From Oscillospiraceae bacterium (GTDB lineage: Bacteria; Bacillota; Clostridia; Oscillospirales; Ruminococcaceae), in contig JALEHK010000034.1 in NCBI GenBank assembly GCA_022770625.1, positions 1 through 41,036 of the forward strand: a DNA stretch of 41,036 nucleotides, written 5' to 3'. A model generated the notes under the pieces. That model ran no database searches, was not told the origin of the DNA, and was given only the letters and a program-made list of their open reading frames with translations. A program made the translations under genes and the position numbers. Position 1 is the first letter of the stretch. Every line of letters begins with the position of its first letter. Positions 25,795 to 35,304 of this stretch are shown here, piece after piece.

Positions 25795-27597
25795 TTACTC
25801 AGCAACAGCCAGTCTTACTTTCAGGTTGAAGAGCTGTTTCTTCATCTCAGCAGGGAGCTTGTCGCCGAACTTCGCATAGAATGCTTCGATACCGGTGACA
25901 GGACGATAGATATCGTCTTCCCAGGAAGCAACGTCAACGCTCAGCAGATCCTTGATGGTATCCAGAGTGATGCCGTCGAGGCCTTCGATGTTGATGTCTT
26001 CGGGCTTGGGCTCGTAGCCGATAGGAGTCTTGACAGCGTCAACTTCGCCTGCGCAACGAGCAAGGATCCACATCAGGACGCGCATGTTGTCGCCGAAGCC
26101 GGGCCAGATAAAGTGGCCGTTGTCGTCAGTTCTGAACCAGTTGACATGGAAGATCTTGGGAGCTTTGTCGCCGAGGATCTCGCCCATATCCAGCCAGTGC
26201 TGCCAGTAGTCGCCCATGTTGTAGCCGCAGAAGGGCAGCATAGCCATAGGATCGCGACGGACAACGCCGACTGCGCCAGCAGCAGCAGCGGTGGTCTCAG
26301 AAGCCATGATCGAGCCGACGAAGGTGCCGTGCTTCCAGTCAAAGGACTGATAGACCAGAGGAGCGGTCTTTGCACGTCTGCCGCCGAATACGATAGCAGA
26401 GATCGGAACGCCGTTGGGGTTGTTGAACTCGGGGCTTACGCAGGGGCAGTTCTTAGCCGGAGCGGTGAAGCGGGAGTTCGGATGAGCCAGCTTGTTGCCG
26501 GCTGCGGTGTACTCAACACCGTTGACATGCTCGCCCTTCCACTCGATTGCGTGGACAGGAGGATTCTTGTCAAGGGATTCCCACCAGACCGTGTTGTTGT
26601 CTTCGTTGATTGCAACGTTGGTGAAGATGGTGCCCTTCTCGGTGGTGTGCAGAGCGTTGGGGTTGGACTTGAGGTTGGTGCCGGGAGCTACGCCGAAGAA
26701 GCCGTTCTCGGGGTTGATCGCGTAGAGTCTTCCGTCAGGACCGGGCTTCAGCCAAGCGATATCGTCGCCGACCGTCCAGACCTTGTAGCCCTGGTTCTTG
26801 TAGATTTCCGGAGGAATCAGCATAGCAAGGTTGGTTTTGCCGCAGGCAGAGGGGAATGCAGCGCAGATATACTTGGTCTCGCCCTGAGGATTCTCGATAC
26901 CGAGGATCAGCATATGCTCAGCCATCCAGCCTTCGTTCTTGCCCTGATAGGAAGCAATACGGAGAGCAAAGCACTTCTTGCCCAGAAGAACGTTGCCGCC
27001 GTAAGCGGAGTTGATCGAGCAGATGGTGTTCTCTTCAGGGAACTGAACGATATATCTCTTCTCGGGATCGACGTCAGCCTTGGAGTGCAGGCCACGAACG
27101 AAGTCGTCAGAGGTTTCGCCCAGGTTCTCGAAAGCCTGTTTGCCCATACGGGTCATGATGTCCATGTTCAGAACAACGTAGATCGAGTCGGTGACCTCGA
27201 CGCCAACCTTAGCAAGAGGAGAGCCGATGGGGCCCATCGAGTAAGGAATAACGTACATGGTGCGGCCTTTCATAACGCCGTCGTACATGGGGTTGAGCAT
27301 TGCGTGCATCTCAGCGGGATCCATCCAGTTGTTGGTGGGGCCTGCGTCTTCTTTTTTCTTAGAGCAGATGAAAGTTCTGTCTTCGACACGAGCAACGTCG
27401 TTGGGTTTGGTTCTGTGATAGAGGCAGCCGGGAAGTTTTTCCTGGTTCAGCTCGATCATCTCGCCGGTAGCGATTGCTTCGTCACGGAGAGCTTTGAGCT
27501 GTTCTTCGGAACCGTCGATCCATTCAACCTTATCAGGCTTGCACAGATCAACCATTTCCTGTACCCAGTCAAGTACATGTTTGTTGTTGGTAAGCAT
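25795..27597 (-). CDS. pckG: Phosphoenolpyruvate carboxykinase (GTP)
   Basis: A 600-residue cytoplasmic enzyme that interconverts oxaloacetate plus GTP with PEP, CO2 and GDP. The length and the P-loop AAFPSACGKTNLAML identify the GTP-type family, as do YVIPYSMGPIGSPLAKVG, the metal-site region GDDIAWLKPGPDGRLYAINPE and IFGGRR-like VFGGRRAKTAPLV. In fermenting gut Clostridia it usually runs towards oxaloacetate to feed succinate or propionate formation, or biosynthesis; direction here is inference. ATG 27597 follows AAGGGGA. It is a single-gene unit with its own promoter. Codon use shows an unusually strong bias, as expected of a highly expressed gene. Confidence 0.96.
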   Translation of the reverse strand: MLTNNKHVLDWVQEMVDLCKPDKVEWIDGSEEQLKALRDEAIATGEMIELNQEKLPGCLYHRTKPNDVARVEDRTFICSKKKEDAGPTNNWMDPAEMHAMLNPMYDGVMKGRTMYVIPYSMGPIGSPLAKVGVEVTDSIYVVLNMDIMTRMGKQAFENLGETSDDFVRGLHSKADVDPEKRYIVQFPEENTICSINSAYGGNVLLGKKCFALRIASYQGKNEGWMAEHMLILGIENPQGETKYICAAFPSACGKTNLAMLIPPEIYKNQGYKVWTVGDDIAWLKPGPDGRLYAINPENGFFGVAPGTNLKSNPNALHTTEKGTIFTNVAINEDNNTVWWESLDKNPPVHAIEWKGEHVNGVEYTAAGNKLAHPNSRFTAPAKNCPCVSPEFNNPNGVPISAIVFGGRRAKTAPLVYQSFDWKHGTFVGSIMASETTAAAAGAVGVVRRDPMAMLPFCGYNMGDYWQHWLDMGEILGDKAPKIFHVNWFRTDDNGHFIWPGFGDNMRVLMWILARCAGEVDAVKTPIGYEPKPEDINIEGLDGITLDTIKDLLSVDVASWEDDIYRPVTGIEAFYAKFGDKLPAEMKKQLFNLKVRLAVAE

Positions 27598-27677
27598 TGA
27601 TTTTTTCCCCTTTCATGGAATGATCAAAAAAGTAAGGGCTTTTTTCAATGGGTAAGCCCGAACTTCCCACAATCCCT

Positions 27678-27706
27678 ATTATACCGATGGGCTGTCAAAA
27701 AATCAA
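27678..27706 (-). promoter_or_regulatory. pckG promoter
   Basis: On the minus strand, TTGATT (27701-27706), a 17-nt spacer and TATAAT (27678-27683). A nearby TTGACA is only nine bases from the -10 box and was not used. The interval 27707-27930 is AT-rich with no gene seen. Confidence 0.7.
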
Positions 27707-27930
27707 TATCAAAATTGTTAAGAATGTGTCGGACATGAAATTATTTATGTGCAAAAACATAGGTTTCTTTGCTTTTTGAACGATTTCTGCTATTTATCCG
27801 CCGTTTTTTTGACATTTAGCGACGGATTGACGATAAAAAATCTTCTTCAGTGCGATTGGTATAAAATAATCTCTTTTCGGAAGAAAAATCTGTCACATCG
27901 GGAAAAGAACGAAAAAATGAGAATTTTTTG

Positions 27931-27959
27931 TTGACAAACCCGTTCCCCCGCGCTATAAT
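27931..27959 (+). promoter_or_regulatory. Promoter of the tRNA-Thr pair
   Basis: TTGACA (27931-27936), a 17-nt spacer and TATAAT (27954-27959). Confidence 0.85.
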
Positions 27960-27993
27960 AATAACGTTCTCTTTGAGAATACGAAAGAAAAAT

Positions 27994-28069
27994 GCTGTTA
28001 TGGCTCAGGTGGTAGAGCACGTCCTTGGTAAGGACGAGGTCACCAGTTCGAATCTGGTTAACAGCTCCA
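27994..28069 (+). tRNA. tRNA-Thr (anticodon GGT), first copy
   Basis: A 76-nt cloverleaf: acceptor GCTGTTA/TAACAGC, anticodon stem CGTCC/GGACG with loop TTGGTAA (anticodon GGT, reads ACC and ACT), T-arm CCAGTTCGAATCTGG, discriminator T and encoded CCA. Confidence 0.97.
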
Positions 28070-28106
28070 TTTTCTTTCACGCTCTTCCTAATCCGAAGAG
28101 CGACCT

Positions 28107-28182
28107 GCTGTTATGGCTCAGGTGGTAGAGCACGTCCTTGGTAAGGACGAGGTCACCAGTTCGAATCTGGTTAACAGCTCCA
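28107..28182 (+). tRNA. tRNA-Thr (anticodon GGT), second identical copy
   Basis: Identical in sequence to the first copy, 37 nt downstream, with the same anticodon GGT and encoded CCA. It is the second half of a duplicated tRNA gene under one promoter. Confidence 0.97.
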
Positions 28183-28187
28183 CAATT

Positions 28188-28225
28188 AAAGGCTCTCTTT
28201 CTTTTGGGAAAGAGAGCCTTTTTCA
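28188..28225 (+). terminator. Terminator of the tRNA unit
   Basis: Stem AAAGGCTCTCTTTC (28188-28201) with GAAAGAGAGCCTTT (28208-28221), then TTT. Confidence 0.92.
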
Positions 28226-28285
28226 TCGTGTCCGCCCTTTTCCGACTTTATTCATTTAAATAGCGTAACAAAATGGAAATAATCG

Positions 28286-28314
28286 TTGACAATTTATTCA
28301 TAAAAGGCTATGAT
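28286..28314 (+). promoter_or_regulatory. Promoter of the HPt gene
   Basis: TTGACA (28286-28291), a 17-nt spacer and TATGAT (28309-28314). The leader of about 230 nt (28321-28554) is AT-rich; I see only a weak hairpin with a T-run near 28360-28387. Confidence 0.65.
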
Positions 28315-28554
28315 AATAGTGTGTCAATATAAATTTGTTTTTTTAAACGTTGAGCAGGAAAATCGACGCTTGAAAAGCCGTTTTTTATTGTCGGCATCTG
28401 ACTTTGTTTGAAATAAGCAAATATATCTTTCGATTAAATCGGGCGTAACACGATGAAAACGAAAAAATCCTTGCTTTTCTTTTAGCGTCCTGTGTAAAAC
28501 TACAAAAAGATCATTGTCAACGACCGATCAGCGATCAAGATAAGGAGGAAGATT

Positions 28555-28920
28555 ATGACACTTGAAACCTGCTATCAGCAGCTGGGCGGAAGCTACAGCG
28601 AAGTCCATGCCCGCATTCCGAGCGACGCCCTGATCAAAAAATTTGTCGCGGCTTTCTTAAAAGATACAAGCTTTTCCGATCTCTGCGGCGCGATGGACGC
28701 GTCCGACCGCACGACCGCTTTCCGTGCGGCGCATACCCTGAAAGGCGTCTGCGCGAATATGGGCTTTGAAAAGCTCCGCAGTTCCTCGAGCGAGCTGGCC
28801 GAACGGCTCCGCAATGAGTCGGATACGATTCCCGCGGAAGCGTTTTCTCTTCTGGCCGATGTGAAAAGCGATTATCAGCGCACAGTGGATGCGATCTCCG
28901 CTTTCCTCTCCGAAGACTAA
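28555..28920 (+). CDS. Stand-alone HPt (histidine phosphotransfer) protein
   Basis: A 121-residue helical protein with the HPt signature AAHTLKGVCANMGFEKL near residues 60-76; the His in AHTLKG would carry the phosphoryl group between a hybrid kinase and a receiver domain. The C-terminal helices include LAERLRNES and a regular hydrophobic pattern. Start ATG 28555 follows AAGGAGGA. No kinase gene is next to it, only a fragment of a receiver domain immediately downstream, so the HPt may be the survivor of a larger phosphorelay gene or may work with a distant kinase. Confidence 0.85.
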   Translation: MTLETCYQQLGGSYSEVHARIPSDALIKKFVAAFLKDTSFSDLCGAMDASDRTTAFRAAHTLKGVCANMGFEKLRSSSSELAERLRNESDTIPAEAFSLLADVKSDYQRTVDAISAFLSED

Positions 28921-28922
28921 AG

Positions 28923-29048
28923 AGCACGAGCACATATAGCCTGAAAGAAAAGGACCGGGATATGGCGTATGAAGCGGGAATGAACGGGTATCTTGCGAAA
29001 CCGATCCAGATTCATGAGCTGTTCAAAACGATCGGAAGCCTGCTGTAA
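28923..29048 (+). pseudogene. Remnant of a response-regulator receiver domain
   Basis: In a frame different from the HPt gene, translation from 28923 gives a short run ending MAYEAGMNGYLAKPIQIHEL and FKTIGSLL before TAA at 29046-29048. This is the beta5-alpha5 end of a receiver domain, where AGMxGYLAKPI holds the conserved Lys-Pro. The first three quarters, including the phospho-acceptor Asp, are missing. It is too short to be a working receiver; I read it as decay of a hybrid kinase or regulator. Confidence 0.75.
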
Positions 29049-29065
29049 AAAATCACTCGAACAAA

Positions 29066-29095
29066 AGGGAGAGGGGAGAAAATTCCTCTCTCCCT
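29066..29095 (+). terminator. Possible terminator after the receiver remnant
   Basis: AGGGAGAGGGGA (from 29066) can pair with TTCCTCTCTCCCT (29083-29095), but the tail CGTTAGTTTAG is poor in T. Confidence 0.4.
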
Positions 29096-29263
29096 CGTTA
29101 GTTTAGTCAATGTGCACGAACACATGAAAAGATAATCTATCTTCTTTGAACAGGTTGAGACTGGATTTTTTTTATTCGGCATGGTATGATGAATGTATGA
29201 TGGCGTCTGTACGGAGAATCGTTTTCCGGCGCCGTACGCCGTACAATGAAAGGATGATCGTTT

Positions 29264-30751
29264 ATGCAGAATATTCCCGTTGTCAAGCTCGGTTTGATTG
29301 CTGTCAGCCGCGACTGCTTTATCATTTCTCTTTCGGAACGCCGCCGCGCCGCTATCGCCGCAGCCTGCGCCGAAAAAGGCCTGAACGTTTATGAAGCGAA
29401 AACCACTGTCGAGAACGAAAAAGATATGCTCGCAGCCGTTGAAGAGGTAAAAGCGGCCGGATGTAATGCGCTGTGCGTATTCCTCGGCAACTTCGGCCCC
29501 GAGACCCCCGAGACCCTGATCGCTCAGCGTTTTGACGGCCCTGTGATGTTTGCGGCTGCCGCTGAGGAGACCGGAAAAGACCTGATCAACGGACGCGGCG
29601 ACGCTTACTGCGGTATGCTCAACTGCTCCTATAACCTCGGTATGCGCCATATCCGCGCTCATATCCCCGAATATCCCGTCGGCACCGCAGAAGATGTTGC
29701 GGATATGATCGCTGACTTTATCCCGGTCGCAAGAACCGTACTCGGCCTGAAAGGTCTGAAGATCATCACCTTCGGTCCCCGTCCTCAGGACTTCTTCGCC
29801 TGCAACGCCCCCATCAAGGGTCTGTACGACATCGGCGTTGAGATCGAGGAGAACTCCGAACTGGATCTGCTCGTTTCCTATAAAGAGCACGCCGGCGATG
29901 CCCGCATTCCCGAAGTTGTCGAAGACATGAAGAAGGAAATGGGCGAGGGCAAGTACTACGAAGACCTGTTGGCGAGAATGGCTCAGTTTGAGCTGACCCT
30001 TCTCGACTGGGCGGAAGCGCATAAGGGCGCGAGAGAATACGTCGCGTTTGCCGATAAATGCTGGCCTGCTTTCCCGTCTCAGTTCGGCTTTGAGCCTTGC
30101 TATGTCAACTCCCGTCTGGTTTCCCGCGGCATCCCCATTTCCTGTGAGGTTGACGTTTACGGCGCTCTCTCCGAGTACATCGGCCTGTGCGTGACCGGCG
30201 ACGCGGTAACGCTGCTCGACATCAACAACTCGGTTCCGAAGGATCTCTACGAAGAGGAGATCGCGCCTAAGTTCGACTCTAAGCTGACCGCTACCTTTAT
30301 GGGCTTCCACCGCGGCAACACTCCTTCCTGCAAGATGTGCGCCGACCGTGCAATCAAGTATCAGCTGATCCAGCATCGTCTGCTTGAGCCGAAGGACAGC
30401 GATCCCGATTTCACCCGCGGCACCCTTGAGGGCGATATCGCCGCCAGCGACATCACCTTCTACCGTCTCCAGTGCGACGCTCAGGGACAGCTCCGCGCCT
30501 ATATCGCAGAGGGCGAAGTCCTGCCTGTCGCGACCCGTTCTTTCGGCGGCATCGGTATCTTTGCCATCAAGGAGATGGGACGCTTCTACCGCCATGTCCT
30601 GATTGAAAAGGGCTATCCGCATCACGGCGCGGTCGCCTTCAGCCACTGCGGTAAGGCGCTCTTCTCGATCCTGCGCTACCTCGGCATCTCGGATATCGAG
30701 TACAACCATCCGGCTGCGCTCCCCTATAAGACTGAGAACCCCTTCGCATAA
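29264..30751 (+). CDS. L-fucose/L-arabinose isomerase family protein
   Basis: A 495-residue protein of the fucose/arabinose isomerase superfamily. These enzymes interconvert aldoses and ketoses with a manganese ion held by Glu, Asp and His. Candidate ligands sit in ISCEVDVYGALSEYIG (Glu), TLLDINN (Asp) and FMGFHRGNTPSC (His). The N-terminal part carries a nucleotide-fold-like CNALCVFLGNFGPETPE. Start ATG 29264 follows AAAGGATGAT. No kinase, aldolase or transporter for fucose is adjacent, so the sugar is undetermined. Codon bias is strong, suggesting high expression. The upstream 29096-29263 stretch shows no clear promoter; a terminator follows. Confidence 0.8.
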   Translation: MQNIPVVKLGLIAVSRDCFIISLSERRRAAIAAACAEKGLNVYEAKTTVENEKDMLAAVEEVKAAGCNALCVFLGNFGPETPETLIAQRFDGPVMFAAAAEETGKDLINGRGDAYCGMLNCSYNLGMRHIRAHIPEYPVGTAEDVADMIADFIPVARTVLGLKGLKIITFGPRPQDFFACNAPIKGLYDIGVEIEENSELDLLVSYKEHAGDARIPEVVEDMKKEMGEGKYYEDLLARMAQFELTLLDWAEAHKGAREYVAFADKCWPAFPSQFGFEPCYVNSRLVSRGIPISCEVDVYGALSEYIGLCVTGDAVTLLDINNSVPKDLYEEEIAPKFDSKLTATFMGFHRGNTPSCKMCADRAIKYQLIQHRLLEPKDSDPDFTRGTLEGDIAASDITFYRLQCDAQGQLRAYIAEGEVLPVATRSFGGIGIFAIKEMGRFYRHVLIEKGYPHHGAVAFSHCGKALFSILRYLGISDIEYNHPAALPYKTENPFA

Positions 30752-30770
30752 TTCGGATTCCCGTGTATAA

Positions 30771-30811
30771 AAAAGTCCTCCTTCGGTCTGGTACCGGGGG
30801 AGGACTTTTTG
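30771..30811 (+). terminator. Terminator of the isomerase-family gene
   Basis: Stem AAAAGTCCTCC (30771-30781) with GGAGGACTTTT (30799-30809), ending in T residues. Confidence 0.88.
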
Positions 30812-30874
30812 TATGCAGGATTGATTTATTGAAAAAAATTCGTTATAATAAAAGAAAAATTTATTGCCTGCCCG

Positions 30875-31546
30875 TTAGCCCGTCAGGAATTCCTCTTCCG
30901 ATCGGATCAGGCGAAGCATCGCGCTTCCGTCCTCTCCGTAATCACGGCTAAGGATCTCGGTCGTAAGCGCCGCTCTTTCCCGTTCTTCGGGGGAGATAAG
31001 CCGCTCTCCGCAGCTGTCCTTGGCAAGGATCTCCGCTTCGGCGGCGGCCTCTTCCATCTGACAGCGGGCGCGCATATCGGCGCGCGGCTCCGGAAGGGTG
31101 AAGAGCGCCTCTTCGTTGCGGGGATGGATCCGGTAGACTTTTCTGAACATCCGGTAAACCGCCGAGGAAAGGAACCCTTCGATCCGGTGCGTTAGCGTCT
31201 CGTTTCCGACCCGTCTGGAAAAGGTGAGCAGCATTCGCACCGCGCCGATGATTTCGCTTTCGGGCGGTTCATCCGCAGAAGGCGCCATAGCTTTTTCAGC
31301 AGACGGAGACTCCGTAACAGGCAGGGCAGGGGTGGGTGTCCTTCCGAGAAGATAGTCGCAGGATACGCCGTAATATTCTGCCGCCCGAACGACAAACCCG
31401 AGTCCGCACTCCCGGATCCCGTTTTCATAATGAGAAAGAAGCGCCTGAGAAATGCCGAGATCGGCCGCCGCCTGCTTCTGCGGGATCCCGCGCTCTTTTC
31501 TGAGCAGGGTCAGAATCCGTGGGAAATCACTGTTCACAATCTTCAT
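30875..31546 (-). CDS. XRE family (helix-turn-helix) transcriptional regulator
   Basis: A protein of about 223 residues. The N-terminal Cro/C1-type HTH reads ILTLLRKERGIPQKQAAADLG, SQALLSHYENGIRECGL and AEYYGVSCDYLLGR. A Pro/Ser/Glu-rich linker (about 68-95) leads to a helical C-terminal domain without recognised motifs. ATG 31546 directly abuts GGAAGG, which is too close to be used; GTG 31537, nine bases from it, may be the real start and would give MNSDFPRILTLL. Four tandem 17-bp repeats lie between the promoter and the start codon, so strong autorepression is likely. Other targets were not found in the window. Confidence 0.85.
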   Translation of the reverse strand: MKIVNSDFPRILTLLRKERGIPQKQAAADLGISQALLSHYENGIRECGLGFVVRAAEYYGVSCDYLLGRTPTPALPVTESPSAEKAMAPSADEPPESEIIGAVRMLLTFSRRVGNETLTHRIEGFLSSAVYRMFRKVYRIHPRNEEALFTLPEPRADMRARCQMEEAAAEAEILAKDSCGERLISPEERERAALTTEILSRDYGEDGSAMLRLIRSEEEFLTG

Positions 31547-31552
31547 CCTTCC

Positions 31553-31619
31553 GATTTGACGTACTGTACGATTTAACGTACTGTACGATTTGACGCACAT
31601 ACGATTTAACGTACTGTAA
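31553..31619 (-). repeat. Four tandem 17-bp operator-like repeats
   Basis: Units GATTTRACGTACTGTAC lie at 31553-31569, 31570-31586, 31587-31602 (16 bp, diverged: GCACATAC) and 31603-31619, back to back. Each good unit contains the palindromic core GTAC-T-GTAC. They fill the region between the -10 box and start codon of the XRE gene. A partial match, GATTTGTAAAG, occurs at 31640. Confidence 0.88.
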
Positions 31620-31648
31620 ATTATAAGGCAGGAGATACGATTTGTAAA
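31620..31648 (-). promoter_or_regulatory. Promoter of the XRE regulator
   Basis: On the minus strand, TTTACA (31643-31648), a 17-nt spacer and TATAAT (31620-31625), immediately upstream of the operator repeats. Confidence 0.8.
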
Positions 31649-31717
31649 GAGATTTTGCGAAATTCCCTGATTTTTGGCATCTTGATGTAAACGTTTCCTT
31701 AATTTTTAGATATTCCG

Positions 31718-31746
31718 TTGGAAAATAGCCTTCGATCCAATATACT
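31718..31746 (+). promoter_or_regulatory. Promoter of the phosphatase-family/membrane-protein unit
   Basis: TTGGAA (31718-31723), a 17-nt spacer and TATACT (31741-31746). Confidence 0.7.
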
Positions 31747-31807
31747 AGATAGCATAGGCTTATAACACAGGCTTTTTACCTGTTCCAATATCAGAAAGGG
31801 GTACAAA

Positions 31808-32503
31808 ATGGTTACCTATAAGTTATATATGATCCGCCCCGGCATTACTGAGGCCAACCTTGACGGACGGTATGTCGGCTCGACCGATCTTCCGCTCTGC
31901 CGCGAGGGAAAAGAAGCGCTGAAAAAGCTCGTTAAAACGCGCGAATACCCGAATGTCGGCCGGGTCTATTCTCCGCCGCTTCTCCGATGTACCGAAACGG
32001 CGTCGATCATCTACCCCGAGATGAAACCGGTGCTGGTGGATAAACTCCGGGAGTATTCGTTCGGCGCGTTTGAGAATAAGACGGTTGCGGATCTGGCCGG
32101 AACCGAAGCGTTTCAGGCTTGGTCGGACAGCGGAATGCGCGACGCGCCTCCCGGCGGCGAGGACAAGGTACTTTTCCGCCACCGCTGTGAAGAGGGCTTC
32201 CGTTGGGTACTCGAGGACATGATGCGCTCGAAGATGACCTCCGCGGCGTTGATCTGCCACAGTGGGATCATGATGAACCTTTTGGCTCAGTACGGCTACC
32301 CGAAGCAGGAACCCCTCCGCTGGAAGGCGTCTCCCGGTGAAGGCTATACGGCGCTGATCACCGCATCGATGTGGCAGCGTGCCGAGGTCTTTGAGGTTGT
32401 CGATCCGATCCCTTACGTCAAGGGTGACGAGAGCGAACCCGCTTCCTACGGGATCTACGATGTCGATGATGAAGAACACGATGAAGAACAGGAGGATTCC
32501 TGA
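31808..32503 (+). CDS. Histidine phosphatase superfamily protein lacking the catalytic His
   Basis: A 231-residue phosphoglycerate-mutase-like protein. The family motif RHG is here RPG (Arg10-Pro11-Gly12, codon CCC at 31838-31840). The other active-site residues are kept: Arg60 in SPPLLRCTETA, Glu82 in LREYSFGAFE and His151 in ICHSGIMMN. The phospho-accepting histidine is thus replaced by proline, and normal phosphoryl transfer should be impossible. Only one base (CAC to CCC) separates it from the active form. The C-terminus is an acidic tail (DDEEHDEEQEDS). ATG 31808 follows AAAGGGG. It lies 23 bases before the membrane-protein gene, probably co-transcribed. Confidence 0.88.
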   Translation: MVTYKLYMIRPGITEANLDGRYVGSTDLPLCREGKEALKKLVKTREYPNVGRVYSPPLLRCTETASIIYPEMKPVLVDKLREYSFGAFENKTVADLAGTEAFQAWSDSGMRDAPPGGEDKVLFRHRCEEGFRWVLEDMMRSKMTSAALICHSGIMMNLLAQYGYPKQEPLRWKASPGEGYTALITASMWQRAEVFEVVDPIPYVKGDESEPASYGIYDVDDEEHDEEQEDS

Positions 32504-32526
32504 GCCGGAAAGGAGTTGGGGGATTG

Positions 32527-33435
32527 ATGCTGTTTTCAAAAGAAAACGCCTTTGACGGGTACGCGGATGTCCGCGGCTTTTCGTCGGGAAGAGAACCGCC
32601 CCGCTTCCGCCGGAAAATCCCGTTTTACCGGGTCGTCCGTAAAGATGCCGCCCGATGCCTGTTCAGAAGATGGGGAAAGGCGGCGGCAGGCTTCCTTTTT
32701 CTGACCGGGATCTGGATGCTTTGCTCCCTGCTGCGGACGCTGATCCGTCAGGCCGCATCGGTGACCGGTGCGCCCTTTGCTCTGGAGGGCCGCACACTGG
32801 TCGTCAACCTTCCCCGCATTTTCGTGGACGGCGGGCTGATCTTTGCGTCCGCGATTCTGTTCAGTCCGTTGGTTCTGGGCTATATCCGCTTTATTTACCA
32901 GCTGACGACCGGGCGGGAAGCGCCGCTGATGATGATCTTTGACTCCCTGCGCAGTATGCGGACGCTGCTCTGGAGCATGGGATCGGTGATCACGATGTGG
33001 CTTGGCTCGATGGTCATTCTGACCGTCTGCCTGCTTCCCGGTGCACTGACGCTTTTTTCGGCGGGAACGTTCCCCGGCTCGGATGGAAAAAAGGCGGCGC
33101 TTCGGATCGCAATGCTGCTGCTGGGCGGCGTTTTGCTGATCATCGGCCTGCTGTTTGCCATTACCCTGCTTGTGCGGTTTATCGCCGTTCCGTTTATCCT
33201 GACGGATGAGCATACCGGGATCTTTCAGGCGGCGGCGCTTTCGTGGCGCGCGACCCGAAGAGAAGCGGACGGGGTATTCTCACTGGTGATCTCGTTTCTA
33301 CCGTTGTTCCTGCTTTGTATACTGCTGATCCCGGCGATTTTTGTCATTCCGTACTTCATTGCTTCCTCCGGACTGTACGCCCGTGTCCTGCTCGACCGTG
33401 AGATTCAAAGACGCAACATGGAGAGCGGACGGTAA
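32527..33435 (+). CDS. Polytopic membrane protein, DUF975-like
   Basis: A 302-residue membrane protein with about five to six hydrophobic segments (near 53-72, 98-122, 145-168, 193-222, 256-285). A cytoplasmic N-terminus is rich in Arg/Lys. The pattern FIAVPFILTDEHTGIFQAAALSWRATR before the last segments resembles the DUF975 family, in which an amphipathic loop of this type recurs; I recognise it only loosely. No enzymatic motif is visible. ATG 32527 was chosen over TTG 32524, with GGGGGA and a more distant AAGGAG upstream. It follows the phosphatase-like gene by 23 bases and ends at a terminator. Confidence 0.6.
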   Translation: MLFSKENAFDGYADVRGFSSGREPPRFRRKIPFYRVVRKDAARCLFRRWGKAAAGFLFLTGIWMLCSLLRTLIRQAASVTGAPFALEGRTLVVNLPRIFVDGGLIFASAILFSPLVLGYIRFIYQLTTGREAPLMMIFDSLRSMRTLLWSMGSVITMWLGSMVILTVCLLPGALTLFSAGTFPGSDGKKAALRIAMLLLGGVLLIIGLLFAITLLVRFIAVPFILTDEHTGIFQAAALSWRATRREADGVFSLVISFLPLFLLCILLIPAIFVIPYFIASSGLYARVLLDREIQRRNMESGR

Positions 33436-33448
33436 AAAGCCTTCCTTC

Positions 33449-33475
33449 AAAAGCTCCTTTTCCGGGGCTTTTTTT
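33449..33475 (+). terminator. Terminator after the membrane-protein gene
   Basis: AAAAGCTCC (33449-33457), loop TTTTCC, GGGGCTTTT (33464-33472) with one wobble, then more T. The next 300 bases (33476-33780) are AT-rich; I see only a small hairpin, TTTTTCGC/GCGAAAAA (33482-33503), and no gene. Confidence 0.8.
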
Positions 33476-33780
33476 GTGCAATTTTTCGCGTCAAAGCGAA
33501 AAACTTTGCAGGAACATTTTTATTTGCTGCATTTTTCACCCCATTTTCTCATTTCCATACAAATTTTACTCCACTCATACAAGTACTTTATCCGTTTTAT
33601 GCGGATGGGTGGCGGGCAGGAGACAGAAATGGTCGATTTTTGCCCATTTTGCGCGGTTTTTGAGGAAAAATTCCCGCCGCCATATATGGCTTGAAAAAGC
33701 GCGGATCAGGATAAAAACAGAGAAATTTTGTCTTATTTGTTTCGGCAATGAAAAAAATCTGACGGATTTCAAAAAAAATA

Positions 33781-33809
33781 TTGCAATTATTGTCCGTGTG
33801 ATGTATAAT
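33781..33809 (+). promoter_or_regulatory. gdhA promoter
   Basis: TTGCAA (33781-33786), a 17-nt spacer and TATAAT (33804-33809). Confidence 0.75.
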
Positions 33810-33855
33810 AAAGCCATCGCAGATTGATGCAGAAAATCGCTGCTTAAAAATCTAG

Positions 33856-35217
<1,362 letters not shown>

Positions 35218-35248
35218 TCCGAAAAATAAAAACATACCTCGCTTTTTT

Positions 35249-35282
35249 AGAGCGCTGTCCCAGACGGGGCGGCGCTCTTTTC
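35249..35282 (+). terminator. Terminator of gdhA
   Basis: AGAGCGC (35249-35255) with GCGCTCT (35272-35278), an inner TCCC/GGGG continuation and a TTTTC tail. Confidence 0.85.
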
Positions 35283-35304
35283 AATGGCAAAAACAGCATC
35301 AAAA

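Noticed and set aside
26113..27600. Long open frame on the plus strand opposite pckG
   Set aside because: It is an antisense shadow caused by strong codon bias of pckG; no ribosome site or motif.
31553..31619. CRISPR array
   Set aside because: Repeats are contiguous 17-mers without spacers, and no cas gene is present.
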